Source of the DNA: Aquidulcibacter paucihalophilus
GTDB lineage: Bacteria > Pseudomonadota > Alphaproteobacteria > Caulobacterales > Aquidulcibacteraceae
Assembly (NCBI RefSeq): GCF_002105465.1
Contig: NZ_NCSQ01000025.1
Span: 1-57,519, forward strand
Length of the DNA: 57,519 nt
Direction of reading: 5' to 3'
The translations under genes were made by a program, and so were the position numbers. This document shows, in pieces, positions 8,685 through 17,508 of this stretch. The notes below the pieces were generated by a model. That model saw only the letters and a list, made by a program, of their open reading frames with translations, had not been told where the DNA came from and ran no database searches. Each line of letters opens with the position of its first letter. Positions within the stretch are counted from its first letter, which is position 1.

Positions 8685-9377
8685 TTACAACCCGTTTTTT
8701 GACAGGGCTGCCAGACATTGGCCCATGGCTTTGGGGTCTGGATCGGCCGAAAAGAAGGTCGCAAGCTTGCCCTGACGGTCAAGCAAATAGAAGATGGAGG
8801 TATGGTCTATCACATAATCGGCGGCTTTACCGCCCTCGGGGATCGACTTGCGAAACCCGACTTTGAACGCCTTGGCCGCAGCATTTACTTGCTCAGGCGT
8901 GCCCGTTAGGCCTTGCAAACCTTGGGGGAAGCCTGCCGATGTGACATAGGCTTTCATGGCAGCAGGTGTGTCGCGTTCAGGGTCTAGACTGATCAAAATC
9001 GGCTGAATGTCGGTCGATTTCGAACCAGGCACTGTTTTGGCTTCTTCAAGAGCCAAGCGCATGGTTTGCAAGGAGAGCGGGCAGATATCGGGGCAGTAGG
9101 TAAAACCAAAATAGATCAGCGCGGGCTTGCCCACAAAGGTCTTCTCGCTGACCGCCACATTGTCTTGATTGACCAGATTGAAAGGTCCGCCAATCTCAGC
9201 AAAAGCCCGGGCATTACAACCTTCTGGCAGGGCGGCTTCAACAGGTTTAGGAGCCAAGCTGTTCTGCACGAAAGCCGCCCCCAGAACCAGTATTCCAAGG
9301 CCAAGCGCGCCAATAGCGATCAGGCGCGGCAAAGGGATAGGGGGCTTGGCGGGGGGCGTTTCAGCGGGTTTGGACAT
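8685..9377 (-). CDS. SCO1/SenC-family copper chaperone
   Basis: A 230-residue thioredoxin-fold protein that delivers copper to the CuA site of cytochrome oxidase or acts as a thiol reductase in the periplasm. A single N-terminal membrane anchor (about 17-38) is followed by the CX3C copper motif FTYCPDICP (Cys95, Cys99) and the distal histidine in VIDHTS (His192), the full ligand set of the family. The start at MSKPAE (9377) places the anchor correctly. The frame is open to 9602 from a TTG, but that extension is Cys-rich and unlike the family. No oxidase genes are nearby. Confidence 0.92.
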   Translation of the reverse strand: MSKPAETPPAKPPIPLPRLIAIGALGLGILVLGAAFVQNSLAPKPVEAALPEGCNARAFAEIGGPFNLVNQDNVAVSEKTFVGKPALIYFGFTYCPDICPLSLQTMRLALEEAKTVPGSKSTDIQPILISLDPERDTPAAMKAYVTSAGFPQGLQGLTGTPEQVNAAAKAFKVGFRKSIPEGGKAADYVIDHTSIFYLLDRQGKLATFFSADPDPKAMGQCLAALSKNGL

Positions 9378-9530
9378 AGCGGTGATCCACCACTTATTCT
9401 TGGCGCTGGCAAGCACGCATTGGCAGTTTGCCCTGCGGCGCTTTGTCCAAGGGGTGAGGGGACATTCGCTAGGCATTTTCTGGTCGTGCGACTTTTGGCG
9501 ATCCCAGCACCGATTGGCGCAGAGAAGCAC

Positions 9531-9638
9531 CGCCATATCATTGCCATCGCCCGTACAGCCGCACCTGGGGCAAACGGAATACCACGTGCTGTGCGCAGCC
9601 AAGACTTTCTGAATGATGATGACGGATTGCCAAATTGA
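9531..9638 (+). pseudogene. VapB antitoxin C-terminal remnant
   Basis: In the frame that ends at TGA 9636-9638 the last residues read RSQDFLNDDDGLPN, which resembles the conserved tail of VapB antitoxins (typically ending in a GYDxxGLPR-like motif). The preceding IIAIARTAA may be part of the same tail. No VapB DNA-binding N-terminus or plausible start can be found upstream in any frame. The stop overlaps the TTG that would start vapC, the usual vapBC arrangement. This is a motif-level judgement; the left boundary is approximate. Confidence 0.45.
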
Positions 9639-10025
9639 GCACTCTCGATGCCTCCCTCATTCATGGCAAGTGTGCTGGATGGGCCGGAGGCCGACGACAT
9701 GACCAAGGCTTTGGAACAGGACGGCGATTTGGTGATTTCAGCGGCGACTGTTGCAGAGGCCCTCATCGTTTCGCGGCTGCGCGGCGTTGGCAAGGCTATG
9801 GCGGCACTCATCGCAGGTCTTGGTGCCACGATCGCGCCTGTGGCATTGGTGAATGCCGAAACAGGGGCAGACGCCTGTGATCGCCGGGGTAAGGGCGTCT
9901 ATCCGGCAGGGCTAAATTTTGGCGATTGCCGCGTCTATGCCCTGGCAAAGTCCAAAAGCTGCGCTCGTTTATTCGGTGGCTGGGACTTTTATCAGACAGA
10001 GTTGGAAAGCGTGGTATCGTCTTAA
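9635..10025 (+). pseudogene. vapC: VapC-like PIN-domain toxin with N-terminal frameshift
   Basis: The frame from ATG 9648 encodes 125 residues typical of a PIN-domain RNase: the acidic SAATVAEAL stretch, the PAGLNFGDC motif and a C-terminal DFxxTE. The essential first aspartate of the PIN fold (VDAS-type) is missing from this frame. It appears instead in the adjacent frame from TTG 9635 as L-D-A-S (9644-9655), directly before the homologous FMASVLDGPEA. One extra base around 9656-9659 would explain the break. It is therefore probably an inactivated toxin gene, or a sequencing error. Translation from ATG 9648 would lack the catalytic Asp. Confidence 0.7.
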
Positions 10026-10136
10026 TCGCCCGGTCAGTTATGCGTGTTGCACCGGGGCGAACTGAAGCGGGTAAGCCTTTGAAGCCTCGGCGCATCATGG
10101 TACGGACTTTGAAAAATCAACCCCCTGCGAGGCCCC

Positions 10137-10817
10137 ATGTTTCAGATTGGATTTATTCTGTTTCCCAATGTCACGCAGCTGGATTTCACGGGGCCATTGC
10201 AGGTCTTACATCGCTTACCGCATTCCCAAGTTCATATCATCAGCCATAGCCTTGATCCCGTGCCAAGTGATTGTGGATTGTCGCTCGTGCCGACAACCAC
10301 GTTTGACGCTTGTCCGCCACTCGACTTGATCTGCGTGCCAGGTGGCTTTGGGGTGGAACAGGCTATGGCAGACCCCATGCTGATCGCTTTTCTGAAAGAG
10401 CAGGCAGGGCAGGCGCGCTATATCACCAGCGTCTGCACCGGTGCCTTTGTTCTAGGTGCGGCAGGCTTGCTAAAGGGCAAAAAGGCAACCACGCATTGGG
10501 CTTATCATAGCCTACTGGTGGAGGTTGGTGCGATCCCGACTCATGGCCGTGTCGTGCGCGATGGGCGGGTGTTTACGGGCGGCGGGGTGACAGCGGGTAT
10601 CGATTTTGCCTTGACCATTGTCGCTGAAATCGCAGGGCAAGCCGCGGCTCAGCGCGTCCAATTGTCGATTGAATATGATCCGGCTCCCCCTTTCGTGGGC
10701 GGCTCGCCCCAAACCACGCCGGGCGATATTCTAGCGGGGCTTGCGGGCTTTTATGCCAAGCGGAATTTGGAATTTGGCCCCGCTGTCACCCAAGCGTTCG
10801 AGCGGTTTAGCACTTAG
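10137..10817 (+). CDS. DJ-1/PfpI family protein, isonitrile hydratase-like
   Basis: A 226-residue cytoplasmic protein of the DJ-1/ThiJ/PfpI superfamily. The nucleophile-elbow cysteine is Cys100 in TSVCTGAF, followed by the usual GAAGLL helix, and Asp17 in QLDFTGP is conserved. These positions match the Asp/Cys/Thr set described for Pseudomonas InhA, which hydrates isonitriles to N-formamides. Many family members annotated this way have no demonstrated substrate, so the activity is inference. The 3' end overlaps the convergent mmcB-like gene by 4 bases. Confidence 0.85.
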   Translation: MFQIGFILFPNVTQLDFTGPLQVLHRLPHSQVHIISHSLDPVPSDCGLSLVPTTTFDACPPLDLICVPGGFGVEQAMADPMLIAFLKEQAGQARYITSVCTGAFVLGAAGLLKGKKATTHWAYHSLLVEVGAIPTHGRVVRDGRVFTGGGVTAGIDFALTIVAEIAGQAAAQRVQLSIEYDPAPPFVGGSPQTTPGDILAGLAGFYAKRNLEFGPAVTQAFERFST

Positions 10818-11311
10818 ATCCGCAGCGCCCGCACAGCCGCATGGCGGGCAAAGCTTAAGGTCACGGCTTTGCGCCGCGCTGGGGCCAGATCAAAACGCGG
10901 TGCGCGGCGCACAATTTCTGCCCCAAAGCTATCGGCGACAATCAGGCCTGGCGCTTGGTCTTCGGTGGCGGGGATCAAGTCGATCGGAAAGTCCGGTGCC
11001 ACGGCAAAATAAAAGAGGTCACAATAAGGCGCATATTCGGGCCATTTCATATCGGTCTTGAAATCCTCCACCCCGGACTTGACCTCTACAATCACCAACT
11101 CACCCTTTTGGCTGAGACCGCAAATATCGGCGCGGCGGTTATTGGCGAGCTTAAACTCCCAAATAGGGGCATAACCGGCATGGATCAAACAGCGCGTCGC
11201 ACCAGTACGCACGGCTACCGTGACATCCGGCCGTGCCGCTGGCATGGCATTCGAACCCACTGTTTCTGTGGTGGTATAGGACAAAAGATCAGGACTTACG
11301 GGGTCAAGCAT
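10814..11311 (-). CDS. mmcB: MmcB-family DNA repair protein
   Basis: A 165-residue PD-(D/E)xK-like protein. The core reads RADICGL, then VIVEVKSGVEDF and DMKWPEYAPYCD, matching the conserved block of the alphaproteobacterial MmcB family (named for mitomycin C sensitivity in Caulobacter, LexA-regulated there). The E-x-K in VEVK would be the catalytic pair. The start at ATG 11309-11311 is plausible, but the upstream site is weak; an ATG 22 codons in (MPAARPD) is an alternative. I found no obvious Caulobacter-type LexA box. Confidence 0.85.
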   Translation of the reverse strand: MLDPVSPDLLSYTTTETVGSNAMPAARPDVTVAVRTGATRCLIHAGYAPIWEFKLANNRRADICGLSQKGELVIVEVKSGVEDFKTDMKWPEYAPYCDLFYFAVAPDFPIDLIPATEDQAPGLIVADSFGAEIVRRAPRFDLAPARRKAVTLSFARHAAVRALRI

Positions 11312-11351
11312 GACCCATCATGTTCCATCTATGTTCTTTTGTCGAGTGGCC

Positions 11352-12101
11352 CTATTTCTTTTTTGCTTTTGAGCCTGGCCAAGGCTGCACGTCGAGCTTG
11401 GTCCAGTGACGCCCCTTTTGCGTGGGCTTTGCATCTGGGCCTAGACCTTGGAAATAGGATTTCTGCCACTTGTCCTTGCGGGCCTGAGAGTCTGGAATTT
11501 CAAGCTCTTGATTGAAGGTGTTGCGACTATCTTGCCAAGCCTCATAGGATTCTTTGAGGTTTTCTTCGGTCTCATAGGGCTTGAATTCGGGCTTGATCTG
11601 CTCAATTGCCGCCAGATTGACTGGGAAGATGTGGGCAAACGGCTCGCCCTTTTGGAAGCGGACGGGGTGAAAAGCGCGCGTCATCACCCAATTCATCGTG
11701 AAGGTATAGTGCGACCAATCCGTCTCGATAATGCCAGAAAGAGCGGCAATACCGTCCTTAGGATTATTCATCGGCCCGGTCGTCATCAATTGCGTGCCAG
11801 GCTCGGTCCGAAAAATCTGGTTCACATGGAAGGTCAGGACGCCATGGCCGAAGTGGCTGGTTGGATGAGGCCAACCATCTTCCAAGATTTCGACCACCAT
11901 CGCATCCGGGCTTGGCCCGCCATCCCAAGTGACTTCAAATGAACAGGGGCACAACAACTCCCATCCATATTGATTAGCAATATTGAGCGGCAAGCAGCGA
12001 TAGGCGAAGCGGTCAGACGTGGAGTCCATCCAGGGGCGCTGGGCAGGTCCTGGACGCATCTCAGTTGGAGGAAAGCCAAGGGTATAGGAAATCAGTTTCA
12101 T
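11352..12101 (-). CDS. DUF6065-like protein
   Basis: A 249-residue protein without signal peptide or membrane segments. The sequence is Trp/Pro-rich, with an N-terminal block containing AYRCLPLNIAN and GWELLCP. That pattern resembles the uncharacterised DUF6065 family (recalled, not searched). The C-terminus is charged and ends in a lysine cluster. GAGGAAG lies 8 bases before the ATG. It is followed, in the same direction, by mmcB after 40 bases. Its function is unknown; nothing in the sequence indicates catalysis. Confidence 0.75.
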   Translation of the reverse strand: MKLISYTLGFPPTEMRPGPAQRPWMDSTSDRFAYRCLPLNIANQYGWELLCPCSFEVTWDGGPSPDAMVVEILEDGWPHPTSHFGHGVLTFHVNQIFRTEPGTQLMTTGPMNNPKDGIAALSGIIETDWSHYTFTMNWVMTRAFHPVRFQKGEPFAHIFPVNLAAIEQIKPEFKPYETEENLKESYEAWQDSRNTFNQELEIPDSQARKDKWQKSYFQGLGPDAKPTQKGRHWTKLDVQPWPGSKAKKK

Positions 12102-12164
12102 GGCTTAGCTTCCTCGGTCTTTGGACGCGATTTGTCTAGCCCTGATAGCTCATCTTGGACCAGA

Positions 12165-12362
12165 TTAAGCCAGCAGCGCGCGGATCGCCAAAAAGATCAA
12201 ACCCCACAAGATTGTTGAGGCAAAAACCGCGAATGCCAACGTCTGCTGCCATGACCATTTTTGCTTGTTGAAGTCGTTATCCCGATAGCCGCGCGCAATC
12301 GCCACGGGCGGTCTGGTAACCGGTCCAAGCTTACGGGGAAAAGGGGTCTCTAGCTGGGTCAT
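12165..12362 (-). CDS. Small single-pass membrane protein
   Basis: A 65-residue protein with a polar, Pro/Arg-containing N-terminal half and one C-terminal hydrophobic helix (about 40-63). It lies 63 bases upstream of the DUF6065-like gene on the same strand, so the two may be cotranscribed. The ATG at 12362 is chosen over a GTG at 12404, but neither has a strong ribosome-binding site. I do not recognise a family. It could be a real tail-anchored protein or a chance frame. Confidence 0.5.
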   Translation of the reverse strand: MTQLETPFPRKLGPVTRPPVAIARGYRDNDFNKQKWSWQQTLAFAVFASTILWGLIFLAIRALLA

Positions 12363-12535
12363 GCAGCTATTAAAACTGCGAAACCTTATGCATGTGTTAA
12401 CCAAACCCCATCGAAAGGCATCGTCCTAATCCCTATCTGTTTATTTCAGCGCAAACCTATGCCAAAAGCGGCGCGCACCTGCCTGCACTCAGGCCCGTCA
12501 AACTATGAAGCGGCCTCCCAGCCGCCGGAGATGTA

Positions 12536-13384
12536 ATGATGACCAATCCCGCCCCCATCGTCACCGTCGGTGCTGGCTCTGGCGCTGTTCAAGTTGGCAA
12601 TAGCTTGCCGGTCCGTTTCATCTGCGGACCTTGTGCGATGGAAAGCCGCGAACATGCGCTTGAAACGGCTCAATGGTTGAAAGAGACCTATGGCAAATTG
12701 GGTGCGGGTCTGATTTACAAGTCGAGCTATGACAAAGCCAATCGGTCGAGCCTGACGGGGGCACGTGGCTTCGGGCTCGACAATGCAATGTCGGTCTTTC
12801 AAGAGATTAAGGACAAGCTAGGCTTACCGGTTTTGACCGATGTGCACACCGAGGAGCATTGCCGAATCGTGGGCGAAGTGGTCGACGTGCTGCAAATCCC
12901 GGCCTTCTTGTGCCGTCAGACGGACCTTCTGATTGCGGCGGCTAAGACGGGTAAAGTCGTCAACGTCAAAAAGGGGCAATTCTTGGCCCCTTGGGACATG
13001 AAGCATGTTATTGCCAAGGTCACCGGCTCTGGGAATCCCAATGTAATGGTGACCGAGCGGGGTGCCAGCTTTGGGTATAATACTTTGGTGACCGATTTCC
13101 GTGGCCTGCCTACGATGGCGGCTTTTGGTGCGCCAGTTGTGTTTGACGCAACCCATTCGGTGCAACAACCCGGTGGCAAAGGAGATTCTTCGGGCGGGGA
13201 TCGCACCATGGTCAAATATCTGGCGCGTGCCGCAGCGGCGGTGGGTGTGGCGGCGATCTTTATGGAAAGCCATCCAGACCCCGATAAAGCTCCCTCAGAC
13301 GGGCCGAACATGGTGCCGTTTGCTGAGTTGGAAGATGTGTTGAAGGGTATTCTGGCCCACGACAAAATCACCAAGGGCTATTGA
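12536..13384 (+). CDS. kdsA: 3-deoxy-8-phosphooctulonate (Kdo-8-P) synthase
   Basis: Condenses phosphoenolpyruvate with arabinose-5-phosphate to Kdo-8-phosphate, the committed step to the Kdo sugars of lipopolysaccharide. The 282-residue TIM-barrel enzyme shows KSSYDKANRSS, TDVH, ARQTD-like CRQTDLL and the SHPDP/DGPNM C-terminal block. Cys33 in ICGPCAMES occupies the position that is Cys in metal-dependent enzymes and Asn in E. coli KdsA, pointing to a metal-dependent form. GGAG precedes two adjacent ATGs (12536, 12539); either could start translation. It is not clustered with other kds genes here. Confidence 0.96.
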   Translation: MMTNPAPIVTVGAGSGAVQVGNSLPVRFICGPCAMESREHALETAQWLKETYGKLGAGLIYKSSYDKANRSSLTGARGFGLDNAMSVFQEIKDKLGLPVLTDVHTEEHCRIVGEVVDVLQIPAFLCRQTDLLIAAAKTGKVVNVKKGQFLAPWDMKHVIAKVTGSGNPNVMVTERGASFGYNTLVTDFRGLPTMAAFGAPVVFDATHSVQQPGGKGDSSGGDRTMVKYLARAAAAVGVAAIFMESHPDPDKAPSDGPNMVPFAELEDVLKGILAHDKITKGY

Positions 13385-13718
13385 GGTTCTGTGACCTTCG
13401 GGCCACAGGTCTCTGACAAGATGGCCAAAGTAGGTGCCATTTGGGTTTGACGGGCTTTACCCCTGCGGTTTCAGCCGTTAACCACACCCTACACCAACTG
13501 AGGGGACCTACTTAAGCATGACTGAGTCCTGACACGGGGCCATTGTCGACGCCGCCCATCCAACGATGGTTTGTCTCATTAATTTGAGCCGACCCACGCG
13601 CGTCGCACTTCACTTCCTTCGTGGCTTCGCCGTTCGTCGGCCTTGCTTGAGTTTCTTTACGCAGCACGCACCCATACAACCGCGCTCGGTGCTTAGCTGT
13701 TCTGTCTCTGTGTGACCC
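13385..13718. other. Gap between kdsA and ABC exporter
   Basis: 334 bases without a credible gene. A 20-base hairpin with a TTCG loop (13389-13408; one mismatch in the stem) follows the kdsA stop directly and may end transcription, although no T-run follows. The rest shows no structure I would defend. The ABC exporter promoter should lie in this gap. Confidence 0.45.
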
Positions 13719-15563
13719 ATGTCCGATTTTTTTGATGATGAAGACGACGCCTCGACGCGTCAGCAAAAGGCCCATATCGGCCAAATCATGCTTTACCTCT
13801 GGCGGCATTGGTCCAGCCAGCCGGTGAAATTCTTTGCCGTAGTTGTGCTCATGGTAGCCTCAACCGCGTGCGAGCTGCTCTTGCCCGCTTTGTCTGGCCG
13901 GATTGTCGAGAAATTGACGGACGGGCCGCAAGCCGCTGATCAGGCCTTTGACCTCTTCTGGCTGTTTGCGGCAATTGCCGCGGGCATGTTTGTCCTGCGC
14001 AATATTTTGGTGCGGGTTTGGAACCTGTTTGCTGCCCGCAATATGGCCAACATCACCCAATCCAGCTTCCGAGATGTGCAGCGCTTTTCTAGCCAATGGC
14101 ACAGCGATAACTTTGCTGGCGCGACCGTGCGCCGGGTAAGCCGCGCCATGTGGGCCTATGACACGCTATCGGACAATTTCCTCTGGTTCATCCTACCTGC
14201 CGCTATTGTCTTGTTGGGGTTGACCGGGATGATGTTGGCGACCTGGCCGCTGGTCGGCCTCTATGTCGGTGGGTCGATCAGTTTGTTTACGACTGCCAGC
14301 ATTCTGATCGCACGCTTTTACATCCAAAAGGCCAATGAGCACTCTAACTCCGCCGATACCGCCATCGGAGCTGCCTTGGCTGATGCCGTTTCGGCTAACC
14401 CGACGGTGAAAGCCTTTGGAGCCGAAGCCCGTGAAGAGGCCCGCTTCAGCGGTGTTGTTGAAAAGTGGCGCGGTCTCGTGGCCACCACTTGGATGCGCTA
14501 TGCAGACGGCTGGGCCGTATCCAACTTCATCCTGTGGTCCTTACAAGTGGGGCTATTGGGCCTTGTCTTGATCGAGTGGCGAGAAGGGCGTGCTAGCCCC
14601 GGCGACGCGACTTTTGCTTTGACCAGCTACTTTCTAATCGCCAGCTATTTGCGCAATCTGGGTGAGACGGTGCAGCAAGTGCAGCGCGGCTTTGCCGACA
14701 TTGAAGATGCGGTGGCTTATAGCTTGGAGGTCGAAGACGTCGCCGATGCGCCCAACGCCAAGGCCTTTGTGCAAGGCAAGGGCGAGATTGTGTTTGATCA
14801 AGTCACCTTCGGGTATCGCGGTCAACGTGAGCCTTTGTACCATGACTTCTCCTTGACGATCCAACCTGGGGAAACAGTAGCCCTGGTGGGGCAAACTGGC
14901 TCTGGCAAGTCCACGTTTGTGAAGCTGCTGCAGCGGCTTTATGACGTTGATGCCGGCGCGATCCGCATTGATGGCCAGGATGTGCGCCATGTACGCCAGG
15001 ATAGTCTGCGTAGCTCCATCGCTCTTGTGCCGCAGGACCCCGCCTTGTTTCACCGCAGCTTGCACGAGAATATTGCCTACGCCCGGCCTGATGCCACGCG
15101 AGAGGAATTAGAGGCGGCCACACGGGATGCCCGCGCGGCCGACTTTATCGGTCGTTTGCCCAAGGGTCTGGCCACGCAAGTGGGCGAGCGCGGAGTTAAG
15201 CTGTCGGGCGGGGAGCGGCAACGTGTGGCCCTTGCCCGCGCCTTCTTAGCCGATGCGCGGATCTTGATTTTAGATGAGGCGACATCCTCGCTCGACACGC
15301 AGACTGAACGTGATGTTCAAGATGCGATGAAAGCCTTGGCCAAGGACAAGACGACAATCCTTATTGCTCACCGTCTCTCGACTGTGCGTGAGGCCGATCG
15401 AATTTTGGTATTCGAGGCTGGGCGTATCGTCGAGCAAGGCACCCATGAGTCGCTGGTCGCAAAAGGTGGGGCTTATGCCCGTCTCAATGCTTTGTCGGTA
15501 GGCGACAAATTGGGTGGCGATTTGGATTTACATGCTGAGCTGCCGGTCCAGCATAGCTTTTGA
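13719..15563 (+). CDS. ABC exporter, fused permease and ATPase
   Basis: A 614-residue half-transporter of the MsbA/multidrug type that would dimerise in the inner membrane and export a lipid or drug using ATP. Six transmembrane helices (about 25-320) precede one nucleotide-binding domain with Walker A GQTGSGKST (about 390), signature LSGGERQRVALARA (about 494), Walker B ILILDEATSS (about 514) and the H-loop AHRLST. The N-terminus is acidic. It is 334 bases downstream of kdsA, so a role in envelope lipid export is possible but not shown. Substrate unknown. Confidence 0.92.
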   Translation: MSDFFDDEDDASTRQQKAHIGQIMLYLWRHWSSQPVKFFAVVVLMVASTACELLLPALSGRIVEKLTDGPQAADQAFDLFWLFAAIAAGMFVLRNILVRVWNLFAARNMANITQSSFRDVQRFSSQWHSDNFAGATVRRVSRAMWAYDTLSDNFLWFILPAAIVLLGLTGMMLATWPLVGLYVGGSISLFTTASILIARFYIQKANEHSNSADTAIGAALADAVSANPTVKAFGAEAREEARFSGVVEKWRGLVATTWMRYADGWAVSNFILWSLQVGLLGLVLIEWREGRASPGDATFALTSYFLIASYLRNLGETVQQVQRGFADIEDAVAYSLEVEDVADAPNAKAFVQGKGEIVFDQVTFGYRGQREPLYHDFSLTIQPGETVALVGQTGSGKSTFVKLLQRLYDVDAGAIRIDGQDVRHVRQDSLRSSIALVPQDPALFHRSLHENIAYARPDATREELEAATRDARAADFIGRLPKGLATQVGERGVKLSGGERQRVALARAFLADARILILDEATSSLDTQTERDVQDAMKALAKDKTTILIAHRLSTVREADRILVFEAGRIVEQGTHESLVAKGGAYARLNALSVGDKLGGDLDLHAELPVQHSF

Positions 15564-15619
15564 GATGACTGATAAGCGTGCAATGCCAGCCGCTTAACTG
15601 CCCTTGCTCTCATCGCGAT

Positions 15620-15651
15620 CCCGTGATCATGTGCGCGCCACAGATCACGGG
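15620..15651. terminator. Inverted repeat after ABC exporter
   Basis: Perfect 9-bp arms CCCGTGATC (15620-15628) and GATCACGGG (15643-15651) with a 14-base loop, between the exporter stop and the peptide transporter start. No T-run follows, so it is either a weak terminator or an operator for the downstream gene. Confidence 0.4.
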
Positions 15652-15685
15652 TCCGTTATAGGCGGCACTCAGGGGGAGTTTGATC

Positions 15686-17467
15686 ATGTCTGATCTTTGG
15701 GGTGTTATTTGGAACATCGTGTTTGCCGGTGGGCTTTTGGTAACTTTGGGGACGATTTTCCCAGTCGCCAGAGAGATGAAAAATCACCCCAAAGGCTTGC
15801 GTGTGCTGTTCTTTGCCGAAATGTGGGAGCGCTTTTCCTATTACGGCATGCGCGGCCTGCTCACGGTCTATTTGGTGCAGCACTTTTTGTTTGACCAAGC
15901 TGACGCGCAAAAGACCTACTCCTCTTATACGACACTTGTTTATCTCTTGCCGCTGGTTGGTGGGGTGCTAGCAGACCGCTTCCTGGGAACACGTAAAGCC
16001 ATCGCCTTTGGCGCTTTGGCGCTGGTGTTTGGTCACTTTGCGATGGGCTTTGAAGGCAAGCCCACCACCCAGACCCTGACCTATCAAGGTGCCACGTATG
16101 AATTTGTCACAGAAGGGCGCAACGAAGACTATGTTGCCAAGCTGAAGATTGGCGAACAAGCCTATGCTTATAGTGCTTCTGAAAAAGGCATTGAGATCAA
16201 GGACCTTCCTGCCACGGCTCCAGTTCCAGCCCTGTTGCCAGCTGGCAGCTATGAGTTGAAGAAGGTGAAGTCAGAAGGTCCGTTTGAAATCATCTTTTAC
16301 ATCGCTCTGTCTCTGATCATTTTGGGCGTTGGCTTTTTGAAGCCCAGTATTTCCTCCATTGTGGGGCAGCTCTATCCCGAAGGCGACCCACGCCGCGATC
16401 CGGGCTTTACCCTCTATTATTATGGTATCAATCTGGGAGCCTTTTGGGCCGCAATTCTGTGTGGGGCTTTAGGGACGGTTGTTGGCTGGTGGGCAGGCTT
16501 TGGCCTTGCCGGCGTCGGTATGCTGGCGGGCTATATTGCCTTTGTACGCGGTAAGGATAGCTTGGAAGGCAAGGGCGAGCCACCCGATCCCGAAGCGTTG
16601 AAGAAAAAGGTTTTGGGGCCCATCAATTTGGAGACCGCCATCTATATCGGGGCCATTGTCTCGGTTCCCGCCATCTGGTTCTTGGTGCAAAACAACCAAT
16701 TGGTTGGCAACATGCTCGCCTTGGGCTCAGCCGCCGTGCTGATCTATATTGTCTATCATATGGTTACAGCGTGCAGCAAAGAAGAGGCCGGTCGTTTGAT
16801 TTTAGCCTTGGTCTTGATCGCCGCATCGGTTGTATTCTGGACTTTGTTTGAACAAGCAGGCTCGTCGCTGTCGTTGTTTACCGCCACCAATGTAGCCTTG
16901 CCTGACAACGGCTTTGTCAGCATTAGCGCGCCCCAGACTCAAAGCTTCAATTCGGGCTTTATTCTGATCTTCGCCCCCGTGTTTGCATGGCTGTGGGTGA
17001 AGCTGGGCCAGCGCAATATGGACCCATCGGCACCGATGAAATTCGCCATTGCTTTGGTGCAGGTGGGCTTAGGATTCTTGATCCTCGTATGGGGTGCCAA
17101 ATTTGCTGATGACCAAGCCCGTGTTCCAGTCATCTTCTTGGCACTGGCCTATCTCCTGCATACCACAGGGGAGCTGTGCTTAAGCCCAGTAGGCCTGAGC
17201 TGGATGACGAAATTATCTACGCCTAAGCTCCTCTCAACTCTGATGGCCACCTGGTTCTTGGCGAGCTCTGGCGCGCAATATCTGGGGGGCATCATCGCGC
17301 AATTGACCGCAACAGAGACCGTTGCCGGTCAAGTGACCGATCCTGCCAAGGCCCTAGCAACGTCGCTTGAAGTATTCAATGCGATTGGTCTTTGGTCGAT
17401 TGGGATTGGCATGGTGATGGCTTTGGCATCACCGCTTCTAAAGAAGCTCGCTCACGGCGTAAGATAA
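15686..17467 (+). CDS. POT/PTR2 proton-dependent peptide transporter
   Basis: A 593-residue inner-membrane symporter importing di/tripeptides with protons. The ExxER-F-YY motif appears in AEMWERFSYYGM (around residue 45), and the second family signature in YYYGINLGAFWA. About 12-14 hydrophobic helices are visible. Between the third and fourth helices is an extra soluble insert of roughly 75 residues (about 125-200), longer than in many bacterial POTs. AGGGGGAG 7 bases before ATG 15686 decides the start. It converges with the TonB-dependent receptor gene; a joint role in peptide uptake is only a guess from proximity. Confidence 0.93.
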   Translation: MSDLWGVIWNIVFAGGLLVTLGTIFPVAREMKNHPKGLRVLFFAEMWERFSYYGMRGLLTVYLVQHFLFDQADAQKTYSSYTTLVYLLPLVGGVLADRFLGTRKAIAFGALALVFGHFAMGFEGKPTTQTLTYQGATYEFVTEGRNEDYVAKLKIGEQAYAYSASEKGIEIKDLPATAPVPALLPAGSYELKKVKSEGPFEIIFYIALSLIILGVGFLKPSISSIVGQLYPEGDPRRDPGFTLYYYGINLGAFWAAILCGALGTVVGWWAGFGLAGVGMLAGYIAFVRGKDSLEGKGEPPDPEALKKKVLGPINLETAIYIGAIVSVPAIWFLVQNNQLVGNMLALGSAAVLIYIVYHMVTACSKEEAGRLILALVLIAASVVFWTLFEQAGSSLSLFTATNVALPDNGFVSISAPQTQSFNSGFILIFAPVFAWLWVKLGQRNMDPSAPMKFAIALVQVGLGFLILVWGAKFADDQARVPVIFLALAYLLHTTGELCLSPVGLSWMTKLSTPKLLSTLMATWFLASSGAQYLGGIIAQLTATETVAGQVTDPAKALATSLEVFNAIGLWSIGIGMVMALASPLLKKLAHGVR

Positions 17468-17475
17468 AGCTGGGG

Positions 17476-17508
17476 TCTTCTGGTCAGAACGTGCCTTTGA
17501 CCAGAAGA
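17476..17508. terminator. Bidirectional hairpin between convergent POT and receptor genes
   Basis: Perfect 11-bp arms TCTTCTGGTCA (17476-17486) and TGACCAGAAGA (17498-17508) around an 11-base loop. It begins 8 bases after the transporter stop and covers the last codons and stop of the receptor gene. The position at a convergent 3' junction suggests bidirectional termination. No long T-run is present. Confidence 0.5.

Noticed and set aside
9378..9602. Cys-rich N-terminal extension of the SCO1-type protein
   Set aside because: It needs a TTG start at 9602, and the internal ATG at 9377 places the membrane anchor correctly. The extension also overlaps the vapB remnant on the other strand.
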